NCBI GenBank assembly: GCA_963742105.1
Contig: CAVUKN010000007.1
Span: 1,116,001 to 1,180,000 of the forward strand
From: Gp6-AA40 sp963742105
GTDB taxonomy: Bacteria > Acidobacteriota > Vicinamibacteria > Vicinamibacterales > UBA2999
Length of the DNA: 64,000 nt
Direction: 5' to 3'
The position numbers and the translations under genes were made by a program. The notes below the pieces were generated by a model. The model had not been told where the DNA came from and did not search any database. It worked only from the letters and a program-made list of their open reading frames with translations. Positions 17,801 to 25,818 of this stretch are shown in pieces; the first letter of the stretch is position 1, and each line of letters opens with the position of its first letter.

Positions 17801-18570
17801 GCCTGTTCTGGACGGGTCATCCGATCGATCGTTACGCCGACGATCTGCGCGACTACGGCGCCAGGACCATCCTTGAACTCAATCCCCGCAAAGCGGAGAG
17901 CGATAACGAGCCGGCGTCGCCGGTTCCGGACGGCGACGAAGAGAGCAGCGCGGCCGGGCCGGCGGGAGCACCGGTGGCAGCTGCCGTGGCAAGCACCGGC
18001 CACGTTCACGGCGGCAGCAGCGCGAACGGCAACGGCAAGAGCGGTCGGAACTGGCGCGACCGCGATCATAGCGACGACGTCTCGGTTGGCGGGATCGTAT
18101 CGGGCCTGCGCCCGTTGAAGACGCGGAAGGGTGACCGCATGTGCGTCTTCATGCTCGACGATGCGGGCGGCAGCCTCGAAATCGTGGTGTTTCCGGAGAC
18201 GTTCAAGCAGTGTGGACACGTCGCCGAGACCGGCCAGCTGGTGCTGGTGAAGGGGAAGTTCGAGAAGGACGACGAGACCGCCCGGATCGTCGCGTCGGAG
18301 ATTGTGCCGATCGACATGGTGCGTGAACGTCTCGCGAAGGCGGTGACGATCCGCGTGTCCACCGCGCCCGGGAGCCGGGCCACCTTCGAGCGCCTCTGGG
18401 AACTGTTCGAGGCACACAAAGGCGATCGCCGTGTGGCGTTCGTCATCGAAGAGAAGGATCGCGGCATCAAGGTCACCGCCGACGTCAGCGGTATTCGCGT
18501 GCGCCCGTCCGAGCGCCTGGTGTCGGAAGTGGAGAAGATCTGCGGGGCCGGGTCGGTGACGCTGAGATAA
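14851..18570 (+). CDS. dnaE: DNA polymerase III alpha subunit
   Basis: DnaE is the replicative polymerase. The 1239-residue protein starts with a PHP domain (HLHTEFSLLDG at about 8-18, and EHGN), followed by the C-family polymerase core. The catalytic aspartates are in MPDIDVDF near 408-415, and GPGRGSAAGSL lies near 369. The helix-hairpin-helix region and an OB-fold (VSVGGIVSGLRPLKTRKG, about 1076-1093) follow. Between about 1010 and 1070 is a low-complexity Ala/Gly/Ser/Asn linker not typical of E. coli DnaE. No frameshift is seen. It starts directly after a tandem-word spacer without a clear ribosome binding site. Confidence 0.97.
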   Translation: MSAEFVHLHLHTEFSLLDGACRIDELLDEAVKLEMPALAVTEHGNMFSSVVFHDHARDRGLKPILGCEVYVAQGSRFDKSGPQTETNHLVLLAETYEGWRNLIKLSSAGYTEGFYYRPRIDKELLAQHAKGLIGLSSCLKGEVASALKIEQAKTALEAAARLRDILGPENFFLEMQYQGIEEQKVVNKGLLPLARELNLPLVATNDVHYLRQGDYQPHDILLCIGSGKTVNDEKRLRYTGDQFFLKTPEQMANVFVGHEDALRNTLLIAERCDVKIPKGTNHLPVFGVPAGLTLDDYFEQVAREGFAQRLPRLLQLAGTGSLRKTIDEYRTRLDYEIAMIKKMGYAGYFLIVWDFIKYGREHGIPVGPGRGSAAGSLVAWCLRITDVDPMHYDLLFERFLNPERVSMPDIDVDFCERRRGEVIEYVTRKYGRENVAQIITFGTMKAKAVVRDVGRALDMPYADVNNIAKQIPPALDMTLEKALTENPVLKDMVARDPKVKEVIEVGKRLEGMSRHASVHAAGVVIAPGPITDYAPLYKGARDEIVTQWNMKEVERVGLLKMDFLGLSTLTLIFDALTEIRRTEGIDLDIDNIPLDDPKTYKVFQEGAAFGIFQFESSGMRELLRKARPERLDDLIALNALYRPGPLKSGMVDDYIARKQGLKEVKYDFRELEPILSDTYGVIAYQEQVMLIAQALAGFSLAQADMLRKAMGKKDPKVMAKMRADFMAGAVAKGFNEKKAGKLFELMEYFAGYGFNKSHSTAYAFLAYQTAYLKANFPKHFTAALLTIEAQNTEKLAMYLAEARDRGIRILAPDINRSQLNFSVDKDADAVRFGLTAIKGLGEGAINSILEAREKLGGRIPSLHALCEVLDMRLANKRVFEALVKSGACDSLILEDERDGPLSSPGGADKLRSLLPLTKIRAQLFAAVDGACEHGARHQRNQDLGQFDMFGGGDAGSAGPIKVALPEVPAWSEIDQLNFEKEALGLFWTGHPIDRYADDLRDYGARTILELNPRKAESDNEPASPVPDGDEESSAAGPAGAPVAAAVASTGHVHGGSSANGNGKSGRNWRDRDHSDDVSVGGIVSGLRPLKTRKGDRMCVFMLDDAGGSLEIVVFPETFKQCGHVAETGQLVLVKGKFEKDDETARIVASEIVPIDMVRERLAKAVTIRVSTAPGSRATFERLWELFEAHKGDRRVAFVIEEKDRGIKVTADVSGIRVRPSERLVSEVEKICGAGSVTLR

Positions 18571-18667
18571 CGCCCAACTCCCAACAGCGTCCGTCAGCTC
18601 CTTTCAAGACGTCGCGAGGAACGATTGGAAGGTGGACGCGCGCAGCCGTTGGGAATCGGGCGTTGAC
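18569..18667. repeat. Inverted repeat of CCCAAC-type words
   Basis: AACGCCC-N3-TCCCAAC at about 18571-18587 pairs with GTTGGGA-N3-GGGCGTT at about 18649-18665. The arms are about 17 bases, with some mismatches, around a loop of about 60 bases. It lies between the dnaE stop and accA. The accA ribosome binding site (GAGGAG, 18707-18712) is outside it. Confidence 0.65.
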
Positions 18668-18714
18668 GCGTGACCAGCCCTGTCACCTCAGTGTCGACAC
18701 TGTAATGAGGAGAC

Positions 18715-19677
18715 ATGCCTGCCGATACGCTTGAATTCGAAGAACCGATTGCAGTGCTGCTGAAAGAGATCGAAGCGCTGTCGATGCTGCCGCCGACGCC
18801 GGATCGCCTGCGTTCGATCGACAGCCTGCACCGGCGCGTGGAGTCGATCCGCAGCGACATCTACCAGCACCTGACGCCGTGGCAACGCGTGCTCGTCGCC
18901 CGCCATCCCAGCCGGCCCACCGTGCTCGATTACGTTGATCGATTGTTCACGGAGTTTACGGAAATCCGCGGCGATCGCCGGTTTGCGGACGATCACGCCG
19001 TCATCACCGGCTTCGCGCGATACAAGGATCAGGCGGTGCTGGTCGTCGGGCACCACAAGGGCGGTGGCGACACCAAGCAGAAGATCTTCCGCAATTTCGG
19101 CTACGCGCGCCCGGAAGGCTACCGGAAAGCGCTTCGGGCGATGAAGCTGGCGGAGAAATTCCGGCGACCGGTCGTCGCGTTCATCGACACGCCCGCCGCC
19201 TACCCGGGCATCGAGTCGGAGGAACGTGGCATTTCCGAAGCGATCGCCCTGAATCTGCGCGAGATGGCTGCGCTCGACACGCCGATCATCGTCGTCGTCC
19301 ATGGCGAGGGCGGGAGCGGGGGAGCGCTCGGCCTCGCCGTCGGCGATTACGTCTTGATGCACGAATTCGCCATCTACAGCGTGATCCCGCCCGAGGGCTG
19401 CGCCGCCATCCTGTGGCGCGACGCCAACCGCAAAGTGGAAGCTGCCGACGCGCTGAAGCTGACGGCGCCGGACCTGCTGCGGTTCGGCATCATCGACGAG
19501 ATCGTCCCGGAGCCGCCCGGCGGGGCGCACACCAACCACGCGCTTGCCGCGACGCTGCTCGATGCCGCGCTCGCCCCAGCGCTGGCGCGTGTCGTTGCGC
19601 TCGACTCGTCGGCGCGCCTCGACGCGCGATATCAGAAATGGCGGGCGATGGGAAATGTCGGGATCAAGGAAGCATGA
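18715..19677 (+). CDS. accA: Acetyl-CoA carboxylase carboxyltransferase subunit alpha
   Basis: AccA, with AccD, transfers carboxyl groups from carboxybiotin to acetyl-CoA, the first step of fatty-acid synthesis. The 320-residue protein is the usual length. It has the crotonase-like core, including the oxyanion-hole stretch HGEGGSGGALGLAVGD and the conserved segments PEGYRKALRAMKLAEKF, DTPAAYPGIESEERG and YSVIPPEGCAAILW. A good ribosome binding site, GAGGAG, precedes the ATG by two to three bases. The subunit beta gene is not in the window. Confidence 0.96.
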   Translation: MPADTLEFEEPIAVLLKEIEALSMLPPTPDRLRSIDSLHRRVESIRSDIYQHLTPWQRVLVARHPSRPTVLDYVDRLFTEFTEIRGDRRFADDHAVITGFARYKDQAVLVVGHHKGGGDTKQKIFRNFGYARPEGYRKALRAMKLAEKFRRPVVAFIDTPAAYPGIESEERGISEAIALNLREMAALDTPIIVVVHGEGGSGGALGLAVGDYVLMHEFAIYSVIPPEGCAAILWRDANRKVEAADALKLTAPDLLRFGIIDEIVPEPPGGAHTNHALAATLLDAALAPALARVVALDSSARLDARYQKWRAMGNVGIKEA

Positions 19678-19763
19678 GATTGACGATTGACCAATTTGAG
19701 CATTGAAACAATGACGTTCAGTTCCCCAATCGATTGGGCGATCGTCAATCGTCGATTGTCAGT
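19678..19763. repeat. Inverted repeat of GATTGAC-type words
   Basis: The left arm (19678-19705) reads as repeats of GATTGAC. The right arm (about 19726-19763) is its imperfect complement: GATCGTCAATC and CGATTGTCAG. About 18-20 bases can pair around a loop of about 25. The arm ends four bases before the GTG start of recJ. Confidence 0.75.
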
Positions 19764-19766
19764 CTC

Positions 19767-21494
19767 GTGAAAGCCCCTCGCATCTGGGAATCGCTCCCGT
19801 GTGATGCCGCGGCGGTGACACGCCTCGCGGGAGAACTCCGGCTGTCGGATGTAACCGCGCGGCTGCTCTGCATTCGCGGCCTGGACGACCCGACGATCGC
19901 GCGCCAGTTCCTGACACCGTCCTTAAGCGATCTGCACGATCCGTTTGCGCTCGCCGACATGGGACGTGCGGTGGATCGCATTCTCGGCGCCATCGAACGG
20001 AAAGAACGGATCGCCATTCACGGCGACTACGACGTCGACGGCGTCACCTCGACCGTCATCCTGAGGCGCGCGCTGGAGCTGCTGGGCGCCGACGTCACCC
20101 ACTTCATCCCCGAGCGGCTGCGCGACGGCTACGGGCTGCAGCCAGCGTCTCTCGATCGGCTCCATGCCGATGGTGTCCGTCTCGTGATCTCGGTGGATTG
20201 CGGCATTCGTGGCGTCGACGCCGCCCTGCGCGCCACCGAACTCGGCCTCGACCTGATCATCACCGATCACCACGAGCCTGATACGGCGCTTCCTCCCGCG
20301 TTTGCCGTTGTCAATCCCAAGCGCCACGACTGCACGTATCCCGACAAGAACCTGGCGGGTGTCGGCGTGGCGCTGAAGGTCGTGCAGGCGCTGTGCGCGC
20401 GCAGCGGCCGCAGTCAGTGGCTGCCGGCCTTCGTGAAGGTGGCCGCGATTGGCACCCTGGCGGATGTGGTACCCCTTGTCGGCGAAAACCGGATCATCGC
20501 GAAGCTCGGTCTGGGTATGCTCTCGAAGGGTCCCCACAAGATCGGCCTCCGATCGCTGCTCGACGTGTGCGGGCTCACCGGTAAGGAGATCGACAGCTAC
20601 CACATCGGGTTCGTCCTTGCTCCACGCGTGAACGCCGCCGGCCGCATGAGCACGCCAGACATCGCGGCCCGGCTGCTGCTCGCCGCCGACGACACAATGG
20701 CGACCGAAGCGCGCGAGCTCGCGCAACAGCTTGACGCCGAAAACGTGCGCCGCCAGCAGGAAGAGGCGGAGATCGTCGCCGCCGCAAAGAAGATCGTCGA
20801 AAGCGACCTCGAGGTCGGCTCCCGCACGGTCATCGTGGTCGCCGGGGAAGGCTGGCATCGCGGCGTCATCGGCATCGTTGCATCGAAGCTGGTGGACGCA
20901 TTCCATCGCCCGGCAATCGTGCTGTCGATTGACGGCGATGTCGCCCACGGGTCCTGCCGGAGCATCCCGGCCTTCAACATGCTGGCAGGCCTGGAGTCGT
21001 GTGCCGATGCGATGATCAAGTTCGGAGGTCACAAGCAGGCTGCCGGTTTGACGATCGACGCGGCGCGGATTCGAGAATTGCGCGCGCGGATCAATGACCA
21101 CGCGGATGAACGCCTTGCGCCAGACGATCTCCGTCCGCGGCTCTGGATCGACGGGGCGCTGACCTTCCGTTCGATCAACGAACAGGTGGCGTCTGAACTG
21201 CTGGCGCTCGCGCCGTTCGGCGCGGGGAATCCGTGCCCGATCTTCCGCACCAGCCGTGTCGAGATCATCGACGGTCCCCGCCGCGTGAAGGATCGCCACT
21301 TGAAGATGGCGTTCAAGCAGGACGGGCGAGTCCTGCGTGGCATCGCGTGGCGCGCTTCAGAGCGGGAAGAATTCGTGACCGAGCATCGCGCCGCCATTGA
21401 CCTGGCGTTTTCTCTCGACCAGGATTCCTGGAACGGCGAGCGCTACCTTCAGCTGTCGGTCGCCGATTTCCGGGCTCCTGGCGCAGACGAGTAG
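19767..21494 (+). CDS. recJ: Single-stranded-DNA exonuclease RecJ
   Basis: RecJ degrades single-stranded DNA 5'->3' in recombination and mismatch repair. The 575-residue protein has the DHH-family motifs HGDYDVDGVTS near 88-98, SVDCG and TDHHEP, followed by the DHHA1 domain with GHKQAAGLTI near 422. It ends with the OB-fold domain. Length is normal. GTG at 19767 is chosen because the next upstream start (TTG, 19734) would make the N-terminus from the repeat spacer. It ends with a hairpin 35 bases downstream. Confidence 0.95.
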   Translation: MKAPRIWESLPCDAAAVTRLAGELRLSDVTARLLCIRGLDDPTIARQFLTPSLSDLHDPFALADMGRAVDRILGAIERKERIAIHGDYDVDGVTSTVILRRALELLGADVTHFIPERLRDGYGLQPASLDRLHADGVRLVISVDCGIRGVDAALRATELGLDLIITDHHEPDTALPPAFAVVNPKRHDCTYPDKNLAGVGVALKVVQALCARSGRSQWLPAFVKVAAIGTLADVVPLVGENRIIAKLGLGMLSKGPHKIGLRSLLDVCGLTGKEIDSYHIGFVLAPRVNAAGRMSTPDIAARLLLAADDTMATEARELAQQLDAENVRRQQEEAEIVAAAKKIVESDLEVGSRTVIVVAGEGWHRGVIGIVASKLVDAFHRPAIVLSIDGDVAHGSCRSIPAFNMLAGLESCADAMIKFGGHKQAAGLTIDAARIRELRARINDHADERLAPDDLRPRLWIDGALTFRSINEQVASELLALAPFGAGNPCPIFRTSRVEIIDGPRRVKDRHLKMAFKQDGRVLRGIAWRASEREEFVTEHRAAIDLAFSLDQDSWNGERYLQLSVADFRAPGADE

Positions 21495-21529
21495 GAAGGT
21501 CGGCGCCAACAAGCGTTGTTTCCCGAACC

Positions 21530-21551
21530 CAGCGAGACAGCCGGCTCGCTG
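21530..21551 (+). terminator. Hairpin after recJ
   Basis: CAGCGAG (21530-21536) and CTCGCTG (21545-21551) form a perfect 7-base stem with an 8-base loop. No T-run follows, so it is only a possible terminator. It separates recJ from the ArsR promoter. Confidence 0.4.
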
Positions 21552-21583
21552 TTCGTCGCGTCAGAGCGCGAAGAGTAATGGTG

Positions 21584-21612
21584 TTGACACGTATTTTAGT
21601 TTGATCTAAATA
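21584..21612 (+). promoter_or_regulatory. Near-consensus sigma-70-type promoter of the ArsR gene
   Basis: TTGACA (21584-21589) and TAAATA (21607-21612) are separated by 17 bases, the best-matched promoter in this half of the window. The start of transcription would be near 21619, two bases before the ATG at 21621, so the mRNA would be almost leaderless. Confidence 0.7.
21595..21610. promoter_or_regulatory. Probable ArsR operator
   Basis: TTTAG-N6-CTAAA is an inverted repeat in an A/T-rich patch that overlaps the spacer and -10 box. Dimeric ArsR-family repressors bind such sites at their own promoters, so autoregulation by the downstream gene is likely (inference). Confidence 0.5.
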
Positions 21613-21620
21613 TACGCGTC

Positions 21621-21974
21621 ATGGATCGAGCGCTGCTGTCGGCGATTGCGTCTCCACGGCGTCGGGAGATTCTGCGCCTGCTCTGGCACGGCGAACGCTC
21701 CGTGGGTGACATCCACGGCGCGATGTCCGACGTCACCATGGGCGCAATCTCGCTGCAGTTGAAGACGCTTACGGCGGTCGGGCTCGTTCAGGCCCGAGCC
21801 GATCGCCAACAGCGGATCTATCGGGTCTGCCGCCAGCGGGCGGAGCCGGTCGCCGCACTCCTCGAACAGATGTGGGACGACGCCCTGTGGCAGCTGAAGC
21901 TGGCCGTGGAGCTGGAAGAGACGCGACGCGGACCGCAGCCGCGGCACCATCGCCAGAAGGAAGGACGTCGATGA
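21621..21974 (+). CDS. ArsR-family winged-helix repressor
   Basis: A 117-residue DNA-binding protein starting MDRALLSAIASPRRREILRLL, the usual opening of ArsR/SmtB regulators. The recognition helix region is AISLQLKTLTAVGLVQAR, followed by the wing (DRQQRIYRVC). No metal-site cysteine pair is visible, so it belongs to the branch paired with AHSA1/SRPBCC proteins rather than to metal sensors. Its stop overlaps the next start (ATGA). The promoter overlaps a palindromic operator, pointing to autoregulation of the pair. Confidence 0.85.
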   Translation: MDRALLSAIASPRRREILRLLWHGERSVGDIHGAMSDVTMGAISLQLKTLTAVGLVQARADRQQRIYRVCRQRAEPVAALLEQMWDDALWQLKLAVELEETRRGPQPRHHRQKEGRR

Positions 21975-22759
21975 CTACTACGCTCTCGCTGCCGTACCAG
22001 CTCGATCGTGTCATTACAATCGCCGCCGCGCCGGAGACCGTCTTCAGCTTCTTCACCGACCCGGGTCGATGGGCGCGTTGGTGGGGCCGCGGTTCCACAA
22101 TCGAGCCGCGTCCAGGGGGCCGGGTGCTCATTCGTGCAGGGGAAGGCACCGAGATCGTCGGCGAGGTGCTCGCTATCGACGCGCCGCAGCGAATCGTCTT
22201 CACGTATGGGTTTGCCAGCGGCGCGCCCATTCCGGCCGGCGGCTCGCGTGTCACCATCGAGCTCCAACCGGCGGCTGGCGGGACACGTCTCCATCTGTTG
22301 CACGATTTTGCTGATCAAGGTGCGCGCGATCAGCACGTCCAGGGCTGGCGATATCAACTGGCCCTGTTCGCCAACGCCGTGACCGATGTCCTGCATGAAG
22401 GGGCCTCGGGACTTGTCGATCGCTGGTTCGGCGCCTGGAACGATGCCGATCCGATTCGTCGACGCGAAACTCTCGAGGCCATGGTGAGTACCGGCGTCGA
22501 GTTCAAGGACCGCTTCGGCCTGACTGGCGGAGTCGACGAACTGCTCGGACACATCGCTGCCGTCCACCAGTTCATGCCGGGTTTGCGGCTCGAGCGGCAG
22601 GGGGAGGCGCGCCACTGCCAGGGCCTCGTCCTCGCCGACTGGCTGGCGGTGGCGCAGGACGGGACCACGAAGGCCAGAGGAACGAACGCGTTCACGATGT
22701 CGGCTGACGGTCGGATCGCCTCTGTGACCGGATTCTGGTCCAACCATCCGGCGAGCTGA
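21971..22759 (+). CDS. SRPBCC (AHSA1-like) protein fused to a SnoaL-like domain
   Basis: A 262-residue protein. Residues 1 to about 140 are an SRPBCC/AHSA1 domain, with a START-like ligand pocket (ITIAAAPETVFSFFTDPGRW near the start and GWRYQLALFANAV at the end). Residues about 145-262 look like an NTF2/SnoaL fold (WNDADPIRRRETLEAM, GVEFKDRFG, GFWSN). Both folds bind small hydrophobic ligands or act as lyases or isomerases; the ligand is unknown. ATG at 21971 overlaps the ArsR stop, so the regulator and its probable ligand-binding partner are co-translated. Confidence 0.75.
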   Translation: MTTTLSLPYQLDRVITIAAAPETVFSFFTDPGRWARWWGRGSTIEPRPGGRVLIRAGEGTEIVGEVLAIDAPQRIVFTYGFASGAPIPAGGSRVTIELQPAAGGTRLHLLHDFADQGARDQHVQGWRYQLALFANAVTDVLHEGASGLVDRWFGAWNDADPIRRRETLEAMVSTGVEFKDRFGLTGGVDELLGHIAAVHQFMPGLRLERQGEARHCQGLVLADWLAVAQDGTTKARGTNAFTMSADGRIASVTGFWSNHPAS

Positions 22760-22865
22760 ATTCGACCCGCGTTGAGTCGCGTCGCCGTGGCGACTGGCAA
22801 CCCGGTTCTGTGACCGCCAACCACATCGCGGTTCGCGACTTTTGCACTTATCCTGTACCTGACCG

Positions 22866-25043
22866 ATGGCTGTGTGGCAGAAGCGCGCCCGGATACTGGT
22901 GGCCGTGTTTGGCCTGACCAGCGCGGTGATCGTGTTTCTGGCGATCGGCCGGCGGCCGCCAGCCGCGACGCCGGCGACCGTCACACGCCTCGATCCGGCC
23001 GCGTCGGCAGAGAGCCGCGGCGGCAACGTCCAGCGCTTCCGGGGCGACAAGCGGGATTTCGACATCAGCTACGAGACGCAGTTGAGCTATTCGGATGGCA
23101 CCACGCGGATGAAAACAGTCACCATCCGGGTCAAGAAGCCGGATGGCCATAGCTACCTCGTAACCGCCGGCGAAGCAGAGTCCGCACGAGATCAGACGAA
23201 CCTGCAGCTGTCCTCGGGGGTCAGCTTGAAGGCGGACGACGGGTTCGAACTGGCGGCGGACCGAGCGACCTACAGCAAGGCTGACGGGCTGATTCACAGC
23301 GATGTCCCGGTCACGTTCGCCAAGGGCCGGATGCACGGCTCCGGGACGATGGTGGACTACAACGAGGCCGGCGACGTGCTGTCGGTCGCCCACGATGCCC
23401 GCGTGACGATGGTCGACGAACAAGGAGTGACGAGGCTCGATCTCTCGGCGGGATCGGCTGTTCTCGACCGCTTCAACGATATGCTCACGCTCGATCGGAC
23501 GGTGCACGTTGTTCGCGAGATGCAGGTGATGGACGCCGACCGTGCAAACGCGCGGCTGGCCCCGAACGATGACGTCATCACGTTCATCGAGATGCGCGGC
23601 AACTCGCGGGTCGCCGGCGGCGGCGGTACCCTGGACGCGATGGGCGCGCGCGACATTGATCTCGATTACACCGACGATGGCAAGCTGCTCGAGCGAGTGG
23701 TCCTGACCGGCATGGCCGGCCTGACGATGACCGGCGCGGACGGCGCCGCCGGACGCGAACTCGTCGGCGAGACTCTCGACCTGAAGCTCGCGCCCGATGG
23801 GGCGGTCACCTCTGCGAGCGGGCGCGGGAACGTGCGGATGGTCCTCCCCGCCGCCGCGGGCAGTCCTGCACGCGTGGTGCAGGGCCGAATGCTGGACGCC
23901 ACCGGTTCGCCGGGCGTGGGTCTGACCGATGCGCATTTCAACGACGCGGTCGAATATCGCGAGGATGCACCGACAGGCGCCAGCGGCCGCAGCGCCCGCT
24001 CACAGCGGCTTGACCTGGTGCTGTCGGCGGACGCGCTGACGGCAGCAACGTTCATCGGAGAGGTGGTATTCGAGGAATCGGGCTTCCGTGCCCAGTCGGC
24101 CGACGCGCGTTATGACCCGGCGGCGGGGTCGCTTCACCTCACGGGATCAGATCGCCGCGGGCAACCTTGTGTGGCCGACGAGCGCATCGCCGTGGACGCG
24201 CAGACGATCGATGTCGCCGTCGAGACGCGCCGCCTGAAAGCGGTGGGGACGGTGAAAACACAGCTGCGGCCTCAGGGGGCCGCGGCGAGGGCGAACAGTC
24301 CGTGCGCGATGGCGTTGCGACCGGCAGAACGGCACGCGGGTGGAGAGGCCGAGGGCGATAACGCGCGTTTGCCCGGTCTGTTGAAGCCGGACCAGATCGT
24401 CAACGCCAGCGCCGAGGGACTCGAATACGGTGGAACCGGACAATCCATGGTGTTCACCGGCGATGCCTCCCTCTTCCAGGGCAGCGACACGTCCATGCGC
24501 GGCAAGGTGATTCGCATCGACCAGGAGAGCGGCAATCTGGGCGTCTCCGGTTCAGCGCATTTTCATCAGGCGGCCACCGCAGACGCGGAAGAAGTGGACG
24601 GGCGCGCCGAGGAAATCAGCTACACCGACGATAATCGGAAGATCGAATATCTGAATGGGCCTGGCGGGTCAGCGAAGAACTCGCCCGGTACCGTACGCGT
24701 GATCGGACCGCAGGGAAACCTCGAAGCCAACAAGGTCGAAGTCTTTCTGCAGAAGGATGGCGGGCGGGCGGAGCGCCTGGAAGCGTATCAGCGGGTGACG
24801 GCGAAGATCGACAAGAAGACGGCGACGGCCGATCGACTCACCTATCTGGCCGCAAAGGATCAATACGATATGCAGGGCGCCGGCTCTGTCCCCGTCAAGA
24901 TCGTCGACGGCTGCGGCGAGACCACCGGCAAATCGGTGACGTACTTCAGGGCCGACAACCAGACGATCGTCCGCGGCGAGGAGAAACTCCGCACGCAGAG
25001 CAAGAGCGCCAATTGTCAGCAGCCGTCTGCCTCCTCCCGCTGA
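22866..25043 (+). CDS. LptC/LptA-like (OstA-domain) LPS transport protein
   Basis: A 725-residue periplasmic protein anchored by one N-terminal helix (about residues 9-28). The first part resembles LptC, a short membrane-anchored domain. The remainder repeats the OstA/LptA jellyroll pattern (GTMVDYNEAGDVLSV, RVAGGGGTLDAMGARDIDLDY, EYGGTGQSMVFTGDASLFQG, RTLEA-like ends). E. coli LptC and LptA are each about 190 residues, so this looks like a fusion forming much of the periplasmic LPS bridge in one chain. LptB follows immediately. Strand boundaries are inferred. Confidence 0.75.
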   Translation: MAVWQKRARILVAVFGLTSAVIVFLAIGRRPPAATPATVTRLDPAASAESRGGNVQRFRGDKRDFDISYETQLSYSDGTTRMKTVTIRVKKPDGHSYLVTAGEAESARDQTNLQLSSGVSLKADDGFELAADRATYSKADGLIHSDVPVTFAKGRMHGSGTMVDYNEAGDVLSVAHDARVTMVDEQGVTRLDLSAGSAVLDRFNDMLTLDRTVHVVREMQVMDADRANARLAPNDDVITFIEMRGNSRVAGGGGTLDAMGARDIDLDYTDDGKLLERVVLTGMAGLTMTGADGAAGRELVGETLDLKLAPDGAVTSASGRGNVRMVLPAAAGSPARVVQGRMLDATGSPGVGLTDAHFNDAVEYREDAPTGASGRSARSQRLDLVLSADALTAATFIGEVVFEESGFRAQSADARYDPAAGSLHLTGSDRRGQPCVADERIAVDAQTIDVAVETRRLKAVGTVKTQLRPQGAAARANSPCAMALRPAERHAGGEAEGDNARLPGLLKPDQIVNASAEGLEYGGTGQSMVFTGDASLFQGSDTSMRGKVIRIDQESGNLGVSGSAHFHQAATADAEEVDGRAEEISYTDDNRKIEYLNGPGGSAKNSPGTVRVIGPQGNLEANKVEVFLQKDGGRAERLEAYQRVTAKIDKKTATADRLTYLAAKDQYDMQGAGSVPVKIVDGCGETTGKSVTYFRADNQTIVRGEEKLRTQSKSANCQQPSASSR

Positions 25044-25772
25044 ATGTCGTCGACTCTCCGCACAATTGAGCTCACGAAGTCGTACGGCGGCCGCACCGTC
25101 GTGCGCGGCGTCAGCATCGACGTGCAGTCAGGGGAGATCGTCGGCTTGCTCGGGCCGAACGGCGCCGGCAAAACGACGACGTTCTCGATGACCGTCGGCC
25201 TGACGGCACCCGACTCGGGACGCGTCATCCTCGACACCGAGGATGTCACGGATGACCCGATGTACGTGCGCGCCAGGAAGGGAATTGCCTACCTGCCCCA
25301 GGAGCCTTCGATCTTCCGTGGTCTCACGGTCGAGCAGAATATCCTGGCGATTCTGGAAACACTGAAGTTGAATCGCGCCCAGCGCAAGGCGCGGCTCACC
25401 GAGCTGTTGGCCGAATTGAACCTCACGCCGCTGGCGAAGTCGCCGGCCTATACGCTGTCCGGAGGAGAGCGACGGCGCGCCGAGATCACGCGAGCCCTCG
25501 TGATCTCGCCTCGGTTCATCCTGCTGGACGAGCCGTTCGCGGGTATCGATCCCATCGCGGTTGCCGATATTCAGAAAATCATCTTCCACCTGAAGTCGCG
25601 CGGGATCGGCGTCCTGATTACCGACCACAATGTCCGGGAGACGCTGCGGATCACGGATCGGGCGTACATCGTGCACGATGGAGTGATTTTTCGGAGCGGA
25701 ACGCCCGGTTCGCTCGCCGCCGACGAAGAAGTCCGGGGGATATATCTGGGTGACGCGTTCCGTTTGGACTAA
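25044..25772 (+). CDS. lptB: LPS export ABC transporter ATPase LptB
   Basis: LptB is the cytoplasmic ATPase of the LptB2FG transporter. The 242-residue protein has Walker A GPNGAGKTT (37-45), the Q-loop PQEPSIF, the signature LSGGERRR (138-145), Walker B ILLDEP (159-164) and the switch histidine in TDHNV. The signature and the helical region match LptB rather than other ABC ATPases. It starts directly after the LptC/A-like stop and precedes rpoN, a common arrangement. Its membrane partners are the fused LptF-LptG at 46341. Confidence 0.93.
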   Translation: MSSTLRTIELTKSYGGRTVVRGVSIDVQSGEIVGLLGPNGAGKTTTFSMTVGLTAPDSGRVILDTEDVTDDPMYVRARKGIAYLPQEPSIFRGLTVEQNILAILETLKLNRAQRKARLTELLAELNLTPLAKSPAYTLSGGERRRAEITRALVISPRFILLDEPFAGIDPIAVADIQKIIFHLKSRGIGVLITDHNVRETLRITDRAYIVHDGVIFRSGTPGSLAADEEVRGIYLGDAFRLD

Positions 25773-25818
25773 GATGGTTTTCGCCGTGAGGAGGGCGAAG
25801 CAGCACTACTGAAGGGCC

